Shown here: positions 51,578-62,769 of the stretch, piece by piece
How the letters are laid out: each line of letters begins with the position of its first letter
How positions within the stretch are numbered: the stretch's first letter is position 1
Assembly (NCBI GenBank): GCA_014904985.1
Contig: MU128980.1
Span: 180,708 to 244,707, forward strand
Length of the DNA: 64,000 nt
Direction: 5' to 3'
From: Hydnum rufescens UP504
Lineage: Eukaryota; Basidiomycota; Agaricomycetes; Cantharellales; Hydnaceae
Notes under the pieces: model-generated
What the model was told of the DNA's origin: nothing
Database searches by the model: none
The model's input: the letters and a program-made list of their open reading frames with translations, nothing else
Program-made: the position numbers and the translations under genes

Positions 51578-53164
51578 ATGATCGTTCGACTGCGCAGCCT
51601 CGCGGGCTCTCTCCTTCTCTGGCATGCCTTTTCCTTTTCCAAAAATCTCGCGGCTGCCCAGTTTTCCTTCTCGCTGAGCACCCCCATTCAGTGCTCGAAC
51701 TTGACAGTCAATATCGTCGGAGGCTCGCCACCCTATGAGCTCCTTATCCTTCCTATCGGATTTCTCCAAGTTGAAACGAGACGAATTATTGACATAAATT
51801 CCACCTCTACTTCCATCACTTTCCCGTTGAACTTTCCTGCGCAGTCGCAATTTCTAGCCGTCCTTAGTGATGCTACCGGAGTCGGGACAGGCGGGACAGG
51901 CATCAACACCACGGTGCCCATCGTTTCCCTTCTGTCTAACAATGATGGCTGTCGTGTTCATGATCCCTACCAACACTATTAGGTCGCGGCGTCAGATATC
52001 TCTTCGTGTCTAACGCTGACGCCCAATCCGTTCGTATTTTCTCCTCTTCCCTACCATTCTTTCCTATTGGTTTACCTCGAACTGTGATGTATTATACTCT
52101 CAGGGATTTCTTCTTTTACATGACACCGCCTGGCCAGCTCACGCAATGCACCAATTCCACACTTTCATGGAATTCAACTGCCGAGGGGCACGTCAGCATT
52201 TACGGCGTTATTCCCGGTGGTACAACCTTTCGGCTGGACCCCCCAACCGGAAATACCGCCTTCGAATGGTTGGTGAACGTGCGGGCGGGGACAGTCGTGG
52301 AGCTCGTAGCCGGCGACTCTCGCGGAATTGGCACTGGCGGGAGTTCTGACTTGATCACGGTGCAGGACGGCCCTTCTGGGTGCATCAATTCGGATAGCCC
52401 TAGTAGCACAGCTGGGTCACCAGCTGGCAGCGTCACAGGTAGCGTGTCGTCTTCAACGACGACTCCTGGGGGATCGGTGATAACCCCTGCGCCGACGAAG
52501 GGTAGCGGGTAGGCATCAGTACTCAAGGAACTTTTTGACGTGTTCTAATATGCTTCTTGTTCGAATCAGTGGGGGCCAAACGACAAGCTCATCGAATACC
52601 GGTGCGATTGCTGGTGGAGTAGTGGGAGGGGTCATAGGACTGGCAATTCTTGCTGGCCTTGTCTTCTTCTTCTGCCTCCGTCGTAAAGGGGAACCGAAGG
52701 AGGAACAAGGGGAAGTCGATCTTATGACGGGTGAAGAGTCTCCCAATAGAGCTGCTCCTGCGATCGAAGCTGGCTTCTATCGTCAAGAACCCTTTGTCGT
52801 CCCCGAGCCAGGCTGGTCAACTGGGAGTGAAGCTCTTGGAGCATACACCGAGACGAGTACCCCTGCCGCAAGCATCCTCGGCCCACTAGGAGCAATCCGT
52901 GACCGACGGTCATCACAACAGTCTGCCGCCGAGATGACGCAGAGCTCCTCCGACCCCCCTACGACTCTTATGACGAGAACAAACCTCCGAGACCGTAAAG
53001 TACCTCCATCTGCCATGCGCGCCGTCAACTTGGCACAACATGAGGACGCTGGGGAGCCGTCTGATCTTCCTGCGCAAGAAGTAGAGCAGGTTGTAGAACT
53101 TCCCCCGACGTACGCCAGCGTACGAAAACCTGGCAGTAGTACCGAAGACCGATCTCCCACATAG
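51578..53164 (+). CDS. Single-pass cell-surface protein with signal peptide
   Basis: The ATG at 51578 starts MIVRLRSLAGSLLLWHAFSF, a cleavable-looking signal peptide. Two similar extracellular beta-type repeats follow: one with CSNLTVNIVGGSPPYELLIL and GVGTGGTGI, the other with CTNSTLSWNSTAEGHVSIYG and GIGTGGSSDLITV. A Ser/Thr/Pro/Gly stalk (SSTAGSPAGSVTGSVSSS) leads to one membrane span, GAIAGGVVGGVIGLAILAGL, then the basic stop-transfer LRRKGE and a cytosolic tail ending EQVVELPPTYASVRKPG. This is the architecture of basidiomycete surface sensors or mucin-like proteins; the PPTY motif in the tail could bind WW domains. No enzymatic domain is seen. Confidence 0.85.
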
Positions 53165-54071
53165 CGTGAGGGTGGTCACGACTGATAGGGTAATAAGGAA
53201 TCCATTAGAACGTTTCTCCCTTCGTTCTTATCCACAGCGGCCCCCGTTCGCTCTTCTCCATTTTACCTCCCCCCCTCTTTGGATGATGATTTCAAGATTC
53301 CGAGCCTTCTACCAGTTCTCTACTCCTCTGAACACCTGTCCGCCTCTTATGTACTATACCCCTCACTAAACACCGCCCCTAGTAATTCTCCCTCCCATGT
53401 TCTCCGAATGTTTATGGCTGCCGATGGCTCACTTTGAACTCATTGGCCATGGTTTCTTTCCACTGGCTTTGTTAGCGTCCGTTTGCTCCCCCTTCACCTA
53501 AAAGAACATTCTGCTCACTATATCCTCACCTGTGCACTATATTTTTTGGGTTTCCCCTCTTCAGGTATATTGTTAATGCCATGGATCTCATGAAGCATCC
53601 AGGCCCTCTCCTGTACATTGAACCAAGCATCATTAGGTAGATATGGCGATGACCCCTCGCATGGAGTTGAGTGTGCGTTGTCGATCTCCGGTTGTTGCTG
53701 CGAAGATAAATATTATATGTACATAGGTACATTTTGCGCCGAACCAAAGCGTCCCAAGTTGGATCAAACGAGAACAAAGAAAAAGAAAAAAAAACAAGTT
53801 CTCCAAGATGGGTAAAAGATGAAAATTGGTGCGGGGGTGTAGAAGCCTCGGGCTTTGGTAGGGTACTCAGAATCGTAAATGGATCGTTCCCCAGCATGGG
53901 AAGATATCAACAATAACGGAGATGGAAGGGAGGAGGATGAGGTGTCCGGGTAAACGCTAGCATGGGTAAATACACCATTTGAACGGGCAGCGCCGGAAGT
54001 CTCAGGGAATCGGTTGATCAGGGTGGGAGGAGATAGTATAGTCCACAAGCCATAGAAGGAGGGGGGAGAGA
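53165..54071. other. Convergent intergenic spacer
   Basis: About 0.9 kb between two convergent genes. It has pyrimidine-rich tracts (53220-53340) and an A-rich run near 53775-53800. No gene recognised. Confidence 0.45.
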
Positions 54072-55532
54072 TCATAGTGAAAGGGAGCTGGCGAACAGTA
54101 TCGAAACCGCCACGCCTATCACTAATAAGGGTCCCCCTGTATCATAACCCAGGGCAATTATCAGAGGAAGAATGTACCGCCGCGCTTCGGAACTGGATTT
54201 CGAGACCACCGTGGATACGTTAAGTATCTGGGAGTAATTCGCTCCGCATTGCGCGTTCGCTTTAGTCGACGCCAAAGCATAGGTGTGAGATATCGGCATC
54301 GTCTTATTCGTCGCGTACTGCACGTAGATGCCTAAGACCGTCTGGATACACGCGGAACAGGATGGGACGGTTGAGGATGGAATATTAGTGCCCAGCGGAA
54401 GAGAATAGTAGTAAACGTCAGCAGGAGATATCTGTGCCACTGCCTCCGCGAAACCTGGATAGGCGGGAATGTGAAATGAGTGGAATGCAAAGGAAGGTCG
54501 GAATACTATTAACCGCATACAGTACGCGTTTGTAATTGGATTGACTAGACATCCGGCCAGACGCATCATTCCATACGAGTTGAACCCTGTACGATGGTAT
54601 TAGCTGGCATTAGACAAACTGCGGGAGACGTCTCCTGACCGTTCAGTGCTTCCAGTGCAATAGCATTCCTCTCTGCTATGTCGACACCACAGACATCCGG
54701 CTGGGATATTCGTAGAGCCATCCAATCCATGACACCTTTGCAAGTGTCGGCCGAGTCGGGAGTATCACACGTACCCCCAATGGTGGCTGTTAGGGTGGTA
54801 AGATTGGATTCGATAGCAAAGAAGGCCGCAGATGTTCCAAGAAGGAGGCCGAATGGCCGACATGCACGGAAAGTCTCGTTCGCGAGTTGAGCACTAAAAA
54901 AGGCCAGGCACGACGAGCTGGAGAAATTGTATGATAAGCTCGAATCCCACGGCTGCGGGACTGCGAGAGAAGACAATACGCAATTCAGGAATCCTGGCTG
55001 AGAGACGGCGATGATAAGAACGTACATGGAATCGGGACAGGAAGAGCGGGTGATGGAATGGGAGGCTGCAGCCTCCACGCCAGTCCTTGCCGTTGGCGGT
55101 GTCGGTGGGTCGCCAAGATCAAGCGTGATTCCACCAGTGGAATCACCTCTCGCGACGAAATTTGCACTCTCTGCCACATGAGCAAGCCTACGATGACGAT
55201 CTCGAGATGTATAGGGTGGCTTGGAAGTGATCCGATGGCTCAAAGTCAAGCTGGACCTTAGAGATCGCCAAGTAGAATCCGTATACAAGTCGTGATGGAA
55301 GGTACCTGAATACGATGGTACGGGCGTCGACCTCCACGTTTTGATTCTCAAGGTGCGTCAGGAGCTGTGAGAAAGTCCCAATAAGGACGAGGGCGAGTGG
55401 GACGAGTAAAACTACGAAGTTCCAGTGGTTTTTGGGGGGCGAGAGTTCGGCTTTCTTCTGATTCTCAGGATGGGATGGTTCGGGCAAGGCGTGGCGAGGA
55501 GGAAGGGGTGAAGGGGGAGGGGAGAATACCAT
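54072..55532 (-). CDS. DUF7729-type membrane-anchored secreted protein
   Basis: The ATG at 55532 starts MVFSPPPSPLPPRHALPEPS, then a membrane anchor NFVVLLVPLALVLIGTF. The extracellular part has the family Cys pattern: VPQPWDSSLSYNFSSSSCLA, FRACRPFGLLLGTSAAFF, GTCDTPDSADTCKGVMDW, SQPDVCGVD, CLVNPITNAYC-FAEAVAQ, YYYSLPLGTNIP and PSCSACIQTVLGIYVQYATN, ending in NAQCGANY. The C-terminus is a second hydrophobic stretch (GPLLVIGVAVSILFASSLSL) compatible with a GPI signal. An intron between NAYC and FAEAV (donor GTATGC) fits the family better than read-through. Function is unknown in this family. Confidence 0.85.
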
Positions 55533-55681
55533 GTCATGTAACGTATCAAAGGAACGTAGTCAAGAGAAGGGAAAGGGGGAGGGCACGCAGGTCCCCAAGT
55601 TATGAGCTGGGAGAGAAAGTAAGAGGGTATATTTGGATCAAGGTACAGTACAATTCGCATCCGGAACTAGCAGCCGTAAAA

Positions 55682-56738
55682 TTAAATGGTTGTGCAGACC
55701 TCGCCCAGAATGAAAGCAAGATCATGGGCAGATTGCAACAAATAGAAAGAAATTAAAATGGGCCTAGAGCCATGTTTCCACCTATAAAATGGGCAGTGAG
55801 TCACCGTGACGCCGTTTTTCCGCATATTCTGGACCCACCTCGCCCGTAATACGTGTCTTGTGTCGCAAGGTGCAAGCCGCCAAACCGATTCATTCTCCGT
55901 CTTTGCTCGCCACTTGTAATCCAATTTTCGATCATAGATCAACCACAAGCGTGGGAGGTGGATTACATCCTACAACCCCAGGATATGCTCCGAAGCCACA
56001 TACATGTAAGTAGAAGGGAGACGTACATTGATACAATATTCAATGAGCGCTTGGGGGAGCGGTCTTATCTCGAATGCCTTGAAATTTTTCTCGAGCACCG
56101 CATCATTTTGAGCGATGATAGCAACTTCTGATTTTACACCACTCTCGGTCGAAACTGGCCCGCTGGGGGATCAAATATCTCCTTGCCACTCTTCTTGACC
56201 TCGACCCATTTCGCCAACACATCTTTCGCCAGCCCTGCATCCGTGCAGATTGTGCGGGAAAGACCATTCAGAAGCCTTTTAGAGCCCCGCCGTGTCGCGT
56301 TTTCCAGGATCTGAAGGTCGACGACACTCGTCATGGAGATGTGATAGATGTTATACAGTGCATCCGAGTCGTTTCGGACATCGAAGAAGCACTTTATTAT
56401 TTCTCGGGATTCAAGAATTGACTTGAGCGTGATTGAAGGATCAATGGATGTGGTAAAGATGTCTGCGCCCAGAACGAAGACATCCAGGATAAAGGTCATT
56501 TGGATCGTTGGTATATGGATTTGTATGAGTGAGATGGTCCCGTGTCGACATAGTCACAGCCTTCGACATCAACGTAAAGCAAGGGTGTGTGGGGGTTAAT
56601 CTTCGTGGCATCCAGCTGTTCTCGGGCCTCTTCTATTTGGCGTAACATGTCCTGAACTGCATCGAGGGTGTCAACAAAAGTGTACGGAGTCGGCTTCGCT
56701 GCTGCCTCCACTGGCATCGAATCGGGGGTAGAGTTCAT
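55682..56738 (-). CDS. 3'-5' exonuclease domain protein (EXD/RNase D-like)
   Basis: DEDD-superfamily 3'-5' exonuclease. The ATG at 56738 starts MNSTPDSMPVEAAAKPTPY. The first motif LLYVDVEGCD has Asp and Glu in the DxE position, then RHGTISLIQI, then FILDVFVLG, motif II FFDVRNDSDALYNI, VVDLQILENA, and motif III near IEYCINDVIHLPRLW. As written the gene carries two single-base deletions: at about 56552-56555 (between EGCD and LCRHGTIS) and in the C-run of the coding strand at 56165-56169 (five where six give DPPSGPVS). The rest, including the intron at GTACGT that joins IEYCIN to DVIHL, is normal. The 3' end at 55682 is approximate. It may be a true pseudogene, but the lesion type matches the errors elsewhere in the window. 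Confidence 0.82.
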
Positions 56739-57313
56739 CGTGGTTCCTTGGTCCAGCAGGAATGCTGGACCCTAGAGTAAATTCCCATTGTATACGGTCC
56801 AATTACCGAGGGGTGACCGTTTGGGCTGACGCCCAGTCAGTAATTGCAGGGAGCATCGAGGCGCTAGGACTCGCCTGTGGGCGTAATCGAGAAGAAGGAG
56901 TGACCCGAAAAATATGGATCTGCCTGAAAAGCAGCCAATCGCTCACCTGAAGGCGTTGATAAGGGACAATGTATTGGTTTGTTTGCATCCGGATGCCATC
57001 TCCACTGGCAGAACTTGAGATGCGATATCAATCACATTTTCTTCCTCCTGGAGTTGGTCACCATCCAGCGGTGAGCAGGAATTTTTACGTTGAATATTCT
57101 GGCGACGGTCCTCCCGTCTGTTCCGAAAATCTGGCCACAATTTCTTCGGTCCTATATGCAATCTATAGGCTTCTATAAAATTGGGTTTCGCTCCAACGTC
57201 CTCTTCATCTGATATGTATCAGCACTCTATCAGATATCTCATGACTCCAGCGATCTACTCTCGGTCGTACATGGAAAATATCACCTCGACTTGTTCCTGT
57301 CTGATGACTTGCC

Positions 57314-59126
57314 ATGTACTTGACCTCTACAAAGAACCCTCTACCCCTGAAGCGAACCCCAGAGAGCCACAGGAGACTCTCGTGCTTATCCGCATATTTT
57401 ACCCTCTTCGCTGCAATTGCCTTCTTCCCGGCTTTGATTGTCTGGCCCACTCTTAGTTGACCGTGATGTCGATGCCGACCCAGAAAGCGATGTGGCCTCG
57501 GAGTTAGTTTGTGCCGTCCACAGCCCTGAAATTTCCGCACTGGGTGATGCCATTTCAAGTCCACTGAGCGGGCAGAGGAGCAAATACGATGTTGAAGAGG
57601 AAGAAATTGCCGATGATGACTTTTGTGGGTTCACAGATGAGCAACTTGACGAAACTTACTATGCACTCTCCCCACGTGCCCGCGGCTGGCAGAGAATCCG
57701 GTCCAACTGGCTGAAAGGCGTGCCGTCAAATGTGCCACCTGTCTCGCTCGCTCACCACCGCTCCTCTCGTTCTCCACTCCTTTGCATTCTGTGCACCACC
57801 GACGTCCTGCCCTATCTATAGGGAAAAGATCGATGCTTCGAGAAAGTCCGCGCCAAACGACTTGAGAAACGCCGATGAGGTCGCTGAGGCGGAGACTGAC
57901 ACGTGCCCTCAGGAGGAAGACCGGGCGTCCTTTTTCAAGGGCTATATAGAATCTCGTAATGGAGCCCAGTCAATGGTATTCATTTATTGACTCCTGGTGT
58001 CAAGTCCACCCTTCTGGAATTTGGGCGTATATTGGAATATGCTGGGGACTTCACTATTAGTTCTACTGTCTGTCATTCGTTCCCCGTGACCGGCTGGGCC
58101 CAAAAGATGCGGCGAAATCTCGCCCAGTAGAACGTGATGGATCCGGGCTCGGTGATGAAAGTGGTGAGCGGTCTTTCAAACCCCGTACTCTCTTGACTCT
58201 TTCGATAGCCTCTCCGGAAAGGATTCATCATGGGGTGCATCCATTGAACTGGGAAGTTGTCTCTTCATCCTCTGCCGTCGTCGATGATGAAAGTATACGA
58301 ACGAGAAGCATATGTGGAGATTCCGTGGGAATGTCAAGCAAGTCTACCTCCGAAGGCAGACTTGGTGAGTTCGTCCCTAATTTGGACACTCCACTTTGTT
58401 TACTGATCCTGAAAATACCCCTCACTTTCTGAGGCAGATGATCCCAATACATGGGAATTTGGGCCATCATATAGATCTAATATAATCATTGCTGCTGCGA
58501 GGGGCATATGCCGTTTTTGAATCAAGCCCACTGTCATAAAAGTTGAAAAGATGTTCCGGTGAATAGACTCGTGTTTCTCAAGTCATACAGTACTTCCCAA
58601 CTTCTTGACGCAGGGTAACAGAACTTTCACGTTCGATATATCGAACCCCATGATCCTCACGACAATTCCGGATTCAGATCTTCGTCTCCTTCTCGTCTGA
58701 CACAGACGAACCATCTAGCGAATCACCTTCGGCTCCAGGTGATCGTGGTGGTGCTCGCCCTACAGTTTGAAGTCATACTCCCGTTGCTTCATGCCTCACT
58801 GCATCTACCCGGACTGATGTAAAGGACGAAAGAACGACGGACCAACGCTGGGAACACTCGAATCTGCTCTTGTCTTTCTTGCTAAAGAACGACTGCGGCT
58901 CTCTATTAGGTTGGATTATGAGCAGTCGGGCATGGAATGGACGTCACTGGGGGATATCGAACACCCAAAACGAGCTTCACGGAAGGCTAAGACTGAACGT
59001 CACAGGACTCGACTTGATCCGCTGCAACCCATAGATGGCGACGAGAGCCGGCCAGAAACTGCTGCGGAGCTCCCCTCGTCCTATGATTCGCACGATGACA
59101 CTTTTCACGGGCCCAGCGCCGTATGA
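57314..59126 (+). CDS. Putative disordered membrane-anchored protein (weak model)
   Basis: Several plus-strand segments with coding character lie in order: a start MYLTSTKNPLPLKRTPES with a hydrophobic segment AYFTLFAAIAFFPALIVWP; an acidic region at 57440-57750 (YDVEEEEIADDDFCGFTDEQ); a segment near 57840-57970 (PQEEDRASFFKGYIESRNG); a segment at 58090-58360 (DRLGPKDAAKSRPVERDGSG); and an end near 59126 (MDYEQSGMEWTSLGDIEHPK). The frames do not all join by obvious introns; the first join needs a one-base shift. I do not recognise a family. This may be one gene, two genes or partly noise. Confidence 0.3.
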
Positions 59127-60799
59127 TCGCTCCAATCTTTCGTCTATCTACAAAAGCCCAAACTTCCTCTAAAACTCTAATACATTCCAAGACTACATTG
59201 CCAAGTATCGGCACGTCTCCTGAGGCCCAAGATACCTCTTGCATCACTTACTGTACACTATTCTAGTGTAACAACAGTGGATCTGCCAAATATAGATGTA
59301 GCTACACAGAGATATAGATACAAGTTATGATGTAGCTACATCAACCACATATTGAAGAAAAGCCACATCAGGGGCTTTATTGGAATTGGGGATGGGTGAG
59401 CTCTAACACTCATCGCTTAGTCAGTGTATCCTTCTAGATAGTTTGCGGGATGTACCGAAGTTCCCTTAAGCATTTGCTTGAGCTCTGGTCAAATGCTCTA
59501 TCTTTCTCGCTGTTGTGTGAATCTAAGTGGCTCTGCACTGATTCTTCAACAGGCTTCACAGTAAGAAAACTGGGGCAAAACTGAGACAAAAGTGAAAAAT
59601 GAAGCTGGAGCAGAACAGGAAATCTTGGCAAAACTGACACAAAACTGGGCCAGGTACCAGGTTTTCCCACTCTCAAACTCTGCTCCAACTGTGCAGTTCA
59701 TTTCAGCTAGATTTCCCTCTGTGCTCCTTACTTTCAACTCTATTCCTTATGGGAAAAAGGAAGGCAAATGAAGATTTGGAGGCAACCCTTGTTCCCACAA
59801 TAGTAATTTTGAGACTAGTGAACACTTCATGGCTGTCAGTGATGGCCATGTCTCTACTGAAGAAATTTCAATAGTAATGTTGAGTTTGGGTTATATAGGA
59901 CTGTATCACTTGGGTAGTCATCAGGAAAACCAAGAATGGGTTCAGAGACTTCTGAAGGCTTTGAAGCCTCTGAACCAAAATAAGCATGGTCCTTATTCCA
60001 AGCCTTCAAAGCTCAAGCTTCATGTCTTCTGAAGCCTTCTGAAGCATTCTGGAGCCTTCTGAAGTGTCTTCATCTCAGCCTTCAAAGCCTTGTGAAGCCT
60101 TCTATATTAGTTTAAAGCACTTCTATTTTCAGGTATGGTTGGAAGCATATAGATAATATTCACCTGAGGCAATCAACCCTGGGTAGCTAGTTAGCTAGGA
60201 TATTCACTATAGGTGTATCTTAGCTAACTGGGTGTAATCTATATGAGGTTGCTTGTAATACTCTCTGTTATCCAGCTTGAAAAATTGGGCCTCCCAGGAC
60301 CTATTTTTTTTAGCTCTGGGTCCCCCTTGAAAATGTGGGGGTTCAGGGGCAGCAGCCCTGAGAAGCTCTGGGGTGTTTAGGTCCAGGTAAGCCCAAAGTG
60401 TCAGGATCAAATTGACATTTGCTTCCACTTGTGGACTTACCCATCAGAGTATCATTCCTTGTCAACTCTATCATATGGTGCCTACTTCTTCAAATGCTCT
60501 TGTCTCCTCTCTCCCTCCATTCAGTCAGGGGGTTATTATCATCCTTGCCATTATTGGCATTTCTCTTATTGTTATTGCCTCATACTATTGGGCCTTGACC
60601 TGCAGGCTGTGGGCTGGGTAATCAACCAGTGGCATTGGCAGCCTTGTCAGCACCTCTTGTCATCAGGAAAACTGAGTTGCTCCTGAGATTGGACTCATCT
60701 CTGAAGGCTTCTGAAGGCTTCCAAAGGCTTCAAAGATCTTAGAAGACACTTGGAATGTGGTAGTGTGAGGCTATGGATGAGAATGGTATTTCCCCTGGA
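59127..60799. repeat. Low-complexity, CpG-poor repeat-rich spacer
   Basis: No gene. A 10-base palindrome TGTAGCTACA occurs at 59297-59306 and 59331-59340, the second inside the 16-base palindrome TGATGTAGCTACATCA. From about 59946 to 60110, and again at 60703-60735 in the opposite orientation, short CTTCTGAAGGCTT-like units are repeated. AT-rich composition with few CpG begins near 59270. Confidence 0.6.
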
Positions 60800-61140
60800 T
60801 GACTAAGCAGATGTGAGTGAATTCGATAGACTGGAGAGCCCTAGTTGCTTGGGTGAATTAGCAGGAAGGATATTTATTAGAGAGTCCTTAGATCTGTAGG
60901 CAAGCTCAAGCTCACCCTTTTATACTATGTACAAGATATTAAAGAAACTACAGGTGAATTGTAGAATGTTCAGGTGCTATACTACTGGCATCAACAAGAA
61001 AGATATAGAATGTTCTCTTAGGTATATTATTACCATAAGAGGGTGGTAGGGGAGTTGCGCTTGATATGGCATTAAGTCCATATAGGGGTATTGCCACCTC
61101 AGGCTGATTATATAATTAACTCTTTATTTTTATTCCAACA
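60800..61140 (-). repeat. 3' LTR of the Ty1/copia element
   Basis: On the minus strand the LTR begins TGTTGGAATA at 61140, directly after a purine tract GAGGGGGAG (61141-61149), as expected for the plus-strand primer and LTR junction. A TATAAAA box followed by GGG lies at 60918-60924. The far boundary near 60800 is approximate because no clear matching terminus was found. Confidence 0.65.
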
Positions 61141-62240
61141 CTCCCCCTCAAGCGTGACATAATCCAAGTCCAGTGATGTGGCAGTCCGATCTTGCACCCA
61201 TGAGTGCTTTCATAAGTATATCAGCTGTCATGTGCTCCATAGGGCAGTAAACAAAATTAAATGATCTGTCCTTAATGGTCTGGTGGATAAAGTGAAATCA
61301 GATATCAATGTGTTTTGTTCAGGTGTGATAATTATCACCCATAGTGAGTTTTATCATGGCTTGATTGTCACAATAGAGAGTTGTAGGTTTAAGGGAAAAT
61401 TGGAATAATTCAGCAATTAGGCTTCGTAGCCATATGCCCTCTTTTGCCACATGAGTCGTGGCAATGTATTCTGCCTTGGCAGTTGATAGGGTAATGAGTT
61501 CTTGTTTTCTTGAACTCCATGAGATGGTCCCACCATTAATTAGGTATGCATATCCAGAGATCATGTGTCTATGGTCTTGTGTGGCCCATCCACATCTGTA
61601 AAACCGAGTAAATCATGTGGCTTAGTGCCATATATGAGATTGAATTCTTTTGTGCTGGCTAAGTATCATATGACCTGTTTAACAGCCTCCCAATGTATGG
61701 ATCCCAGATTATCAAGAAATTGGGATAGTGTGGATATGGTGAAAGAAATGTCTGGCCTTGTGGCCACAGACACATACATAAGGCTTCCTATAGCCTCATG
61801 ATAAGGGGTATGCCTCATCTGTTCAATATCCACAGGATTATTTTCATTATCCATTTGGGTATATGTGGCCCCTGGTTCCATTGGAGTGTTAATGGCCCTG
61901 GCACTTCCTCCCAGGTTCTGGCATCTTTAACAGTTTTGAGTTCTATGTCAATGGCCTCTTTCCATTTTGGCCAATCTGTTCTTAATTTCACCTCCTCCAA
62001 GGACTTGGGATTGCCATCAATGTCTTGTATTGCCCCATAGACAGTGTCATCGAATTCCATGTGATACATGGTGTCATTTGCAAGATTAACTTCAGGTGTG
62101 GCAGTGCTCCCCCTGACACCGGGTATTTTATCATCTGGTTTGGAATTCATATACCCATGTACAGTACCTTTGCCCTGTTCAAGGCATTGTACATACTGCG
62201 AGGGTTTTGGGACACATGCTGAATGTTGCTTGGGTTCAGC
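61141..62240 (-). mobile_element. Deleted Ty1/copia retrotransposon (pol fragment)
   Basis: Reading the minus strand: integrase-tail and RT-leader sequence near 62230-61900 (KPSQYVQCLEQGKG, then WPKWKEAIDIELKT and ARTWEEV), then directly the RT-RNase H connection at about 61895 (NTPMEPGATYTQMDNE, GSLMYVSVATRPDISF) and RNase H (GTISWSSRKQELITLSTAKA, LYCDNQAMIKL), ending in THIDI-like KHIDI, VYCPMEHMTADIL, and a terminal GGVLE. The RT core, including the YVDD region, is absent. In-frame TGA codons at 61319-61321 and 61298-61300 replace Arg of the usual HTRTKHIDIR. The element is inactive. Confidence 0.88.
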
Positions 62241-62769
62241 AGTGTAATATAGTGTATTACATAAGGGAGTTTGGACTCAAAAGTCATGTATATATGGCAG
62301 ATGCCAAGATTGAATAGTTAACTTTTGCCTGGACCTCTATGCCTAGTGAGAACCATGAATCTCTGTCTCTGCCTCTACTCATTCCATTGGGCTATCTGGC
62401 TGGCTTGTCTAGTGGCCATTAACTACTAGTCTTCCCTGGATCTTGGAGTTGCACCTACAGACCCAAATAGGGAAACAGTGAGTAGAACCCTGTTCTTCTT
62501 GCTGGCTGCTCTTCTCTCCTTAGGTAGTGACTGTGCTACTTGGCCAGTCACTACATCCTACCTCTTCACCATCCTCCCATTCCATTCTCCTGTACTCAGG
62601 CAAAGCCAGTGCTTAGCCCTGTGTGCAGCTCCCCCACCCAAAGCCAGTGCTAAGGGTGGTGTGATTACCCTTTCACCATCTTATCCCTTATCCCCTCCCA
62701 TCTGACTCCCAATCTGTCGACTCTGCTTTGTCCAAGTACGACAATGAGTGCCCTTGTCAGGGCCATGCT
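62241..62769. other. CpG-poor spacer between copia remnant and inverted repeat
   Basis: No gene. Composition matches the neighbouring repeats (few CpG, many TG/CA). An imperfect duplication of AGCCAGTGCTTAG / AGCCAGTGCTAAG lies at about 62600-62655. Confidence 0.4.

Noticed and set aside
59946..60735. Repeated GAAGCC/CTTCTG units considered as a CRISPR-like array
   Set aside because: Units are short, irregular in spacing and orientation, and the genome is eukaryotic; simple low-complexity repeat is sufficient.
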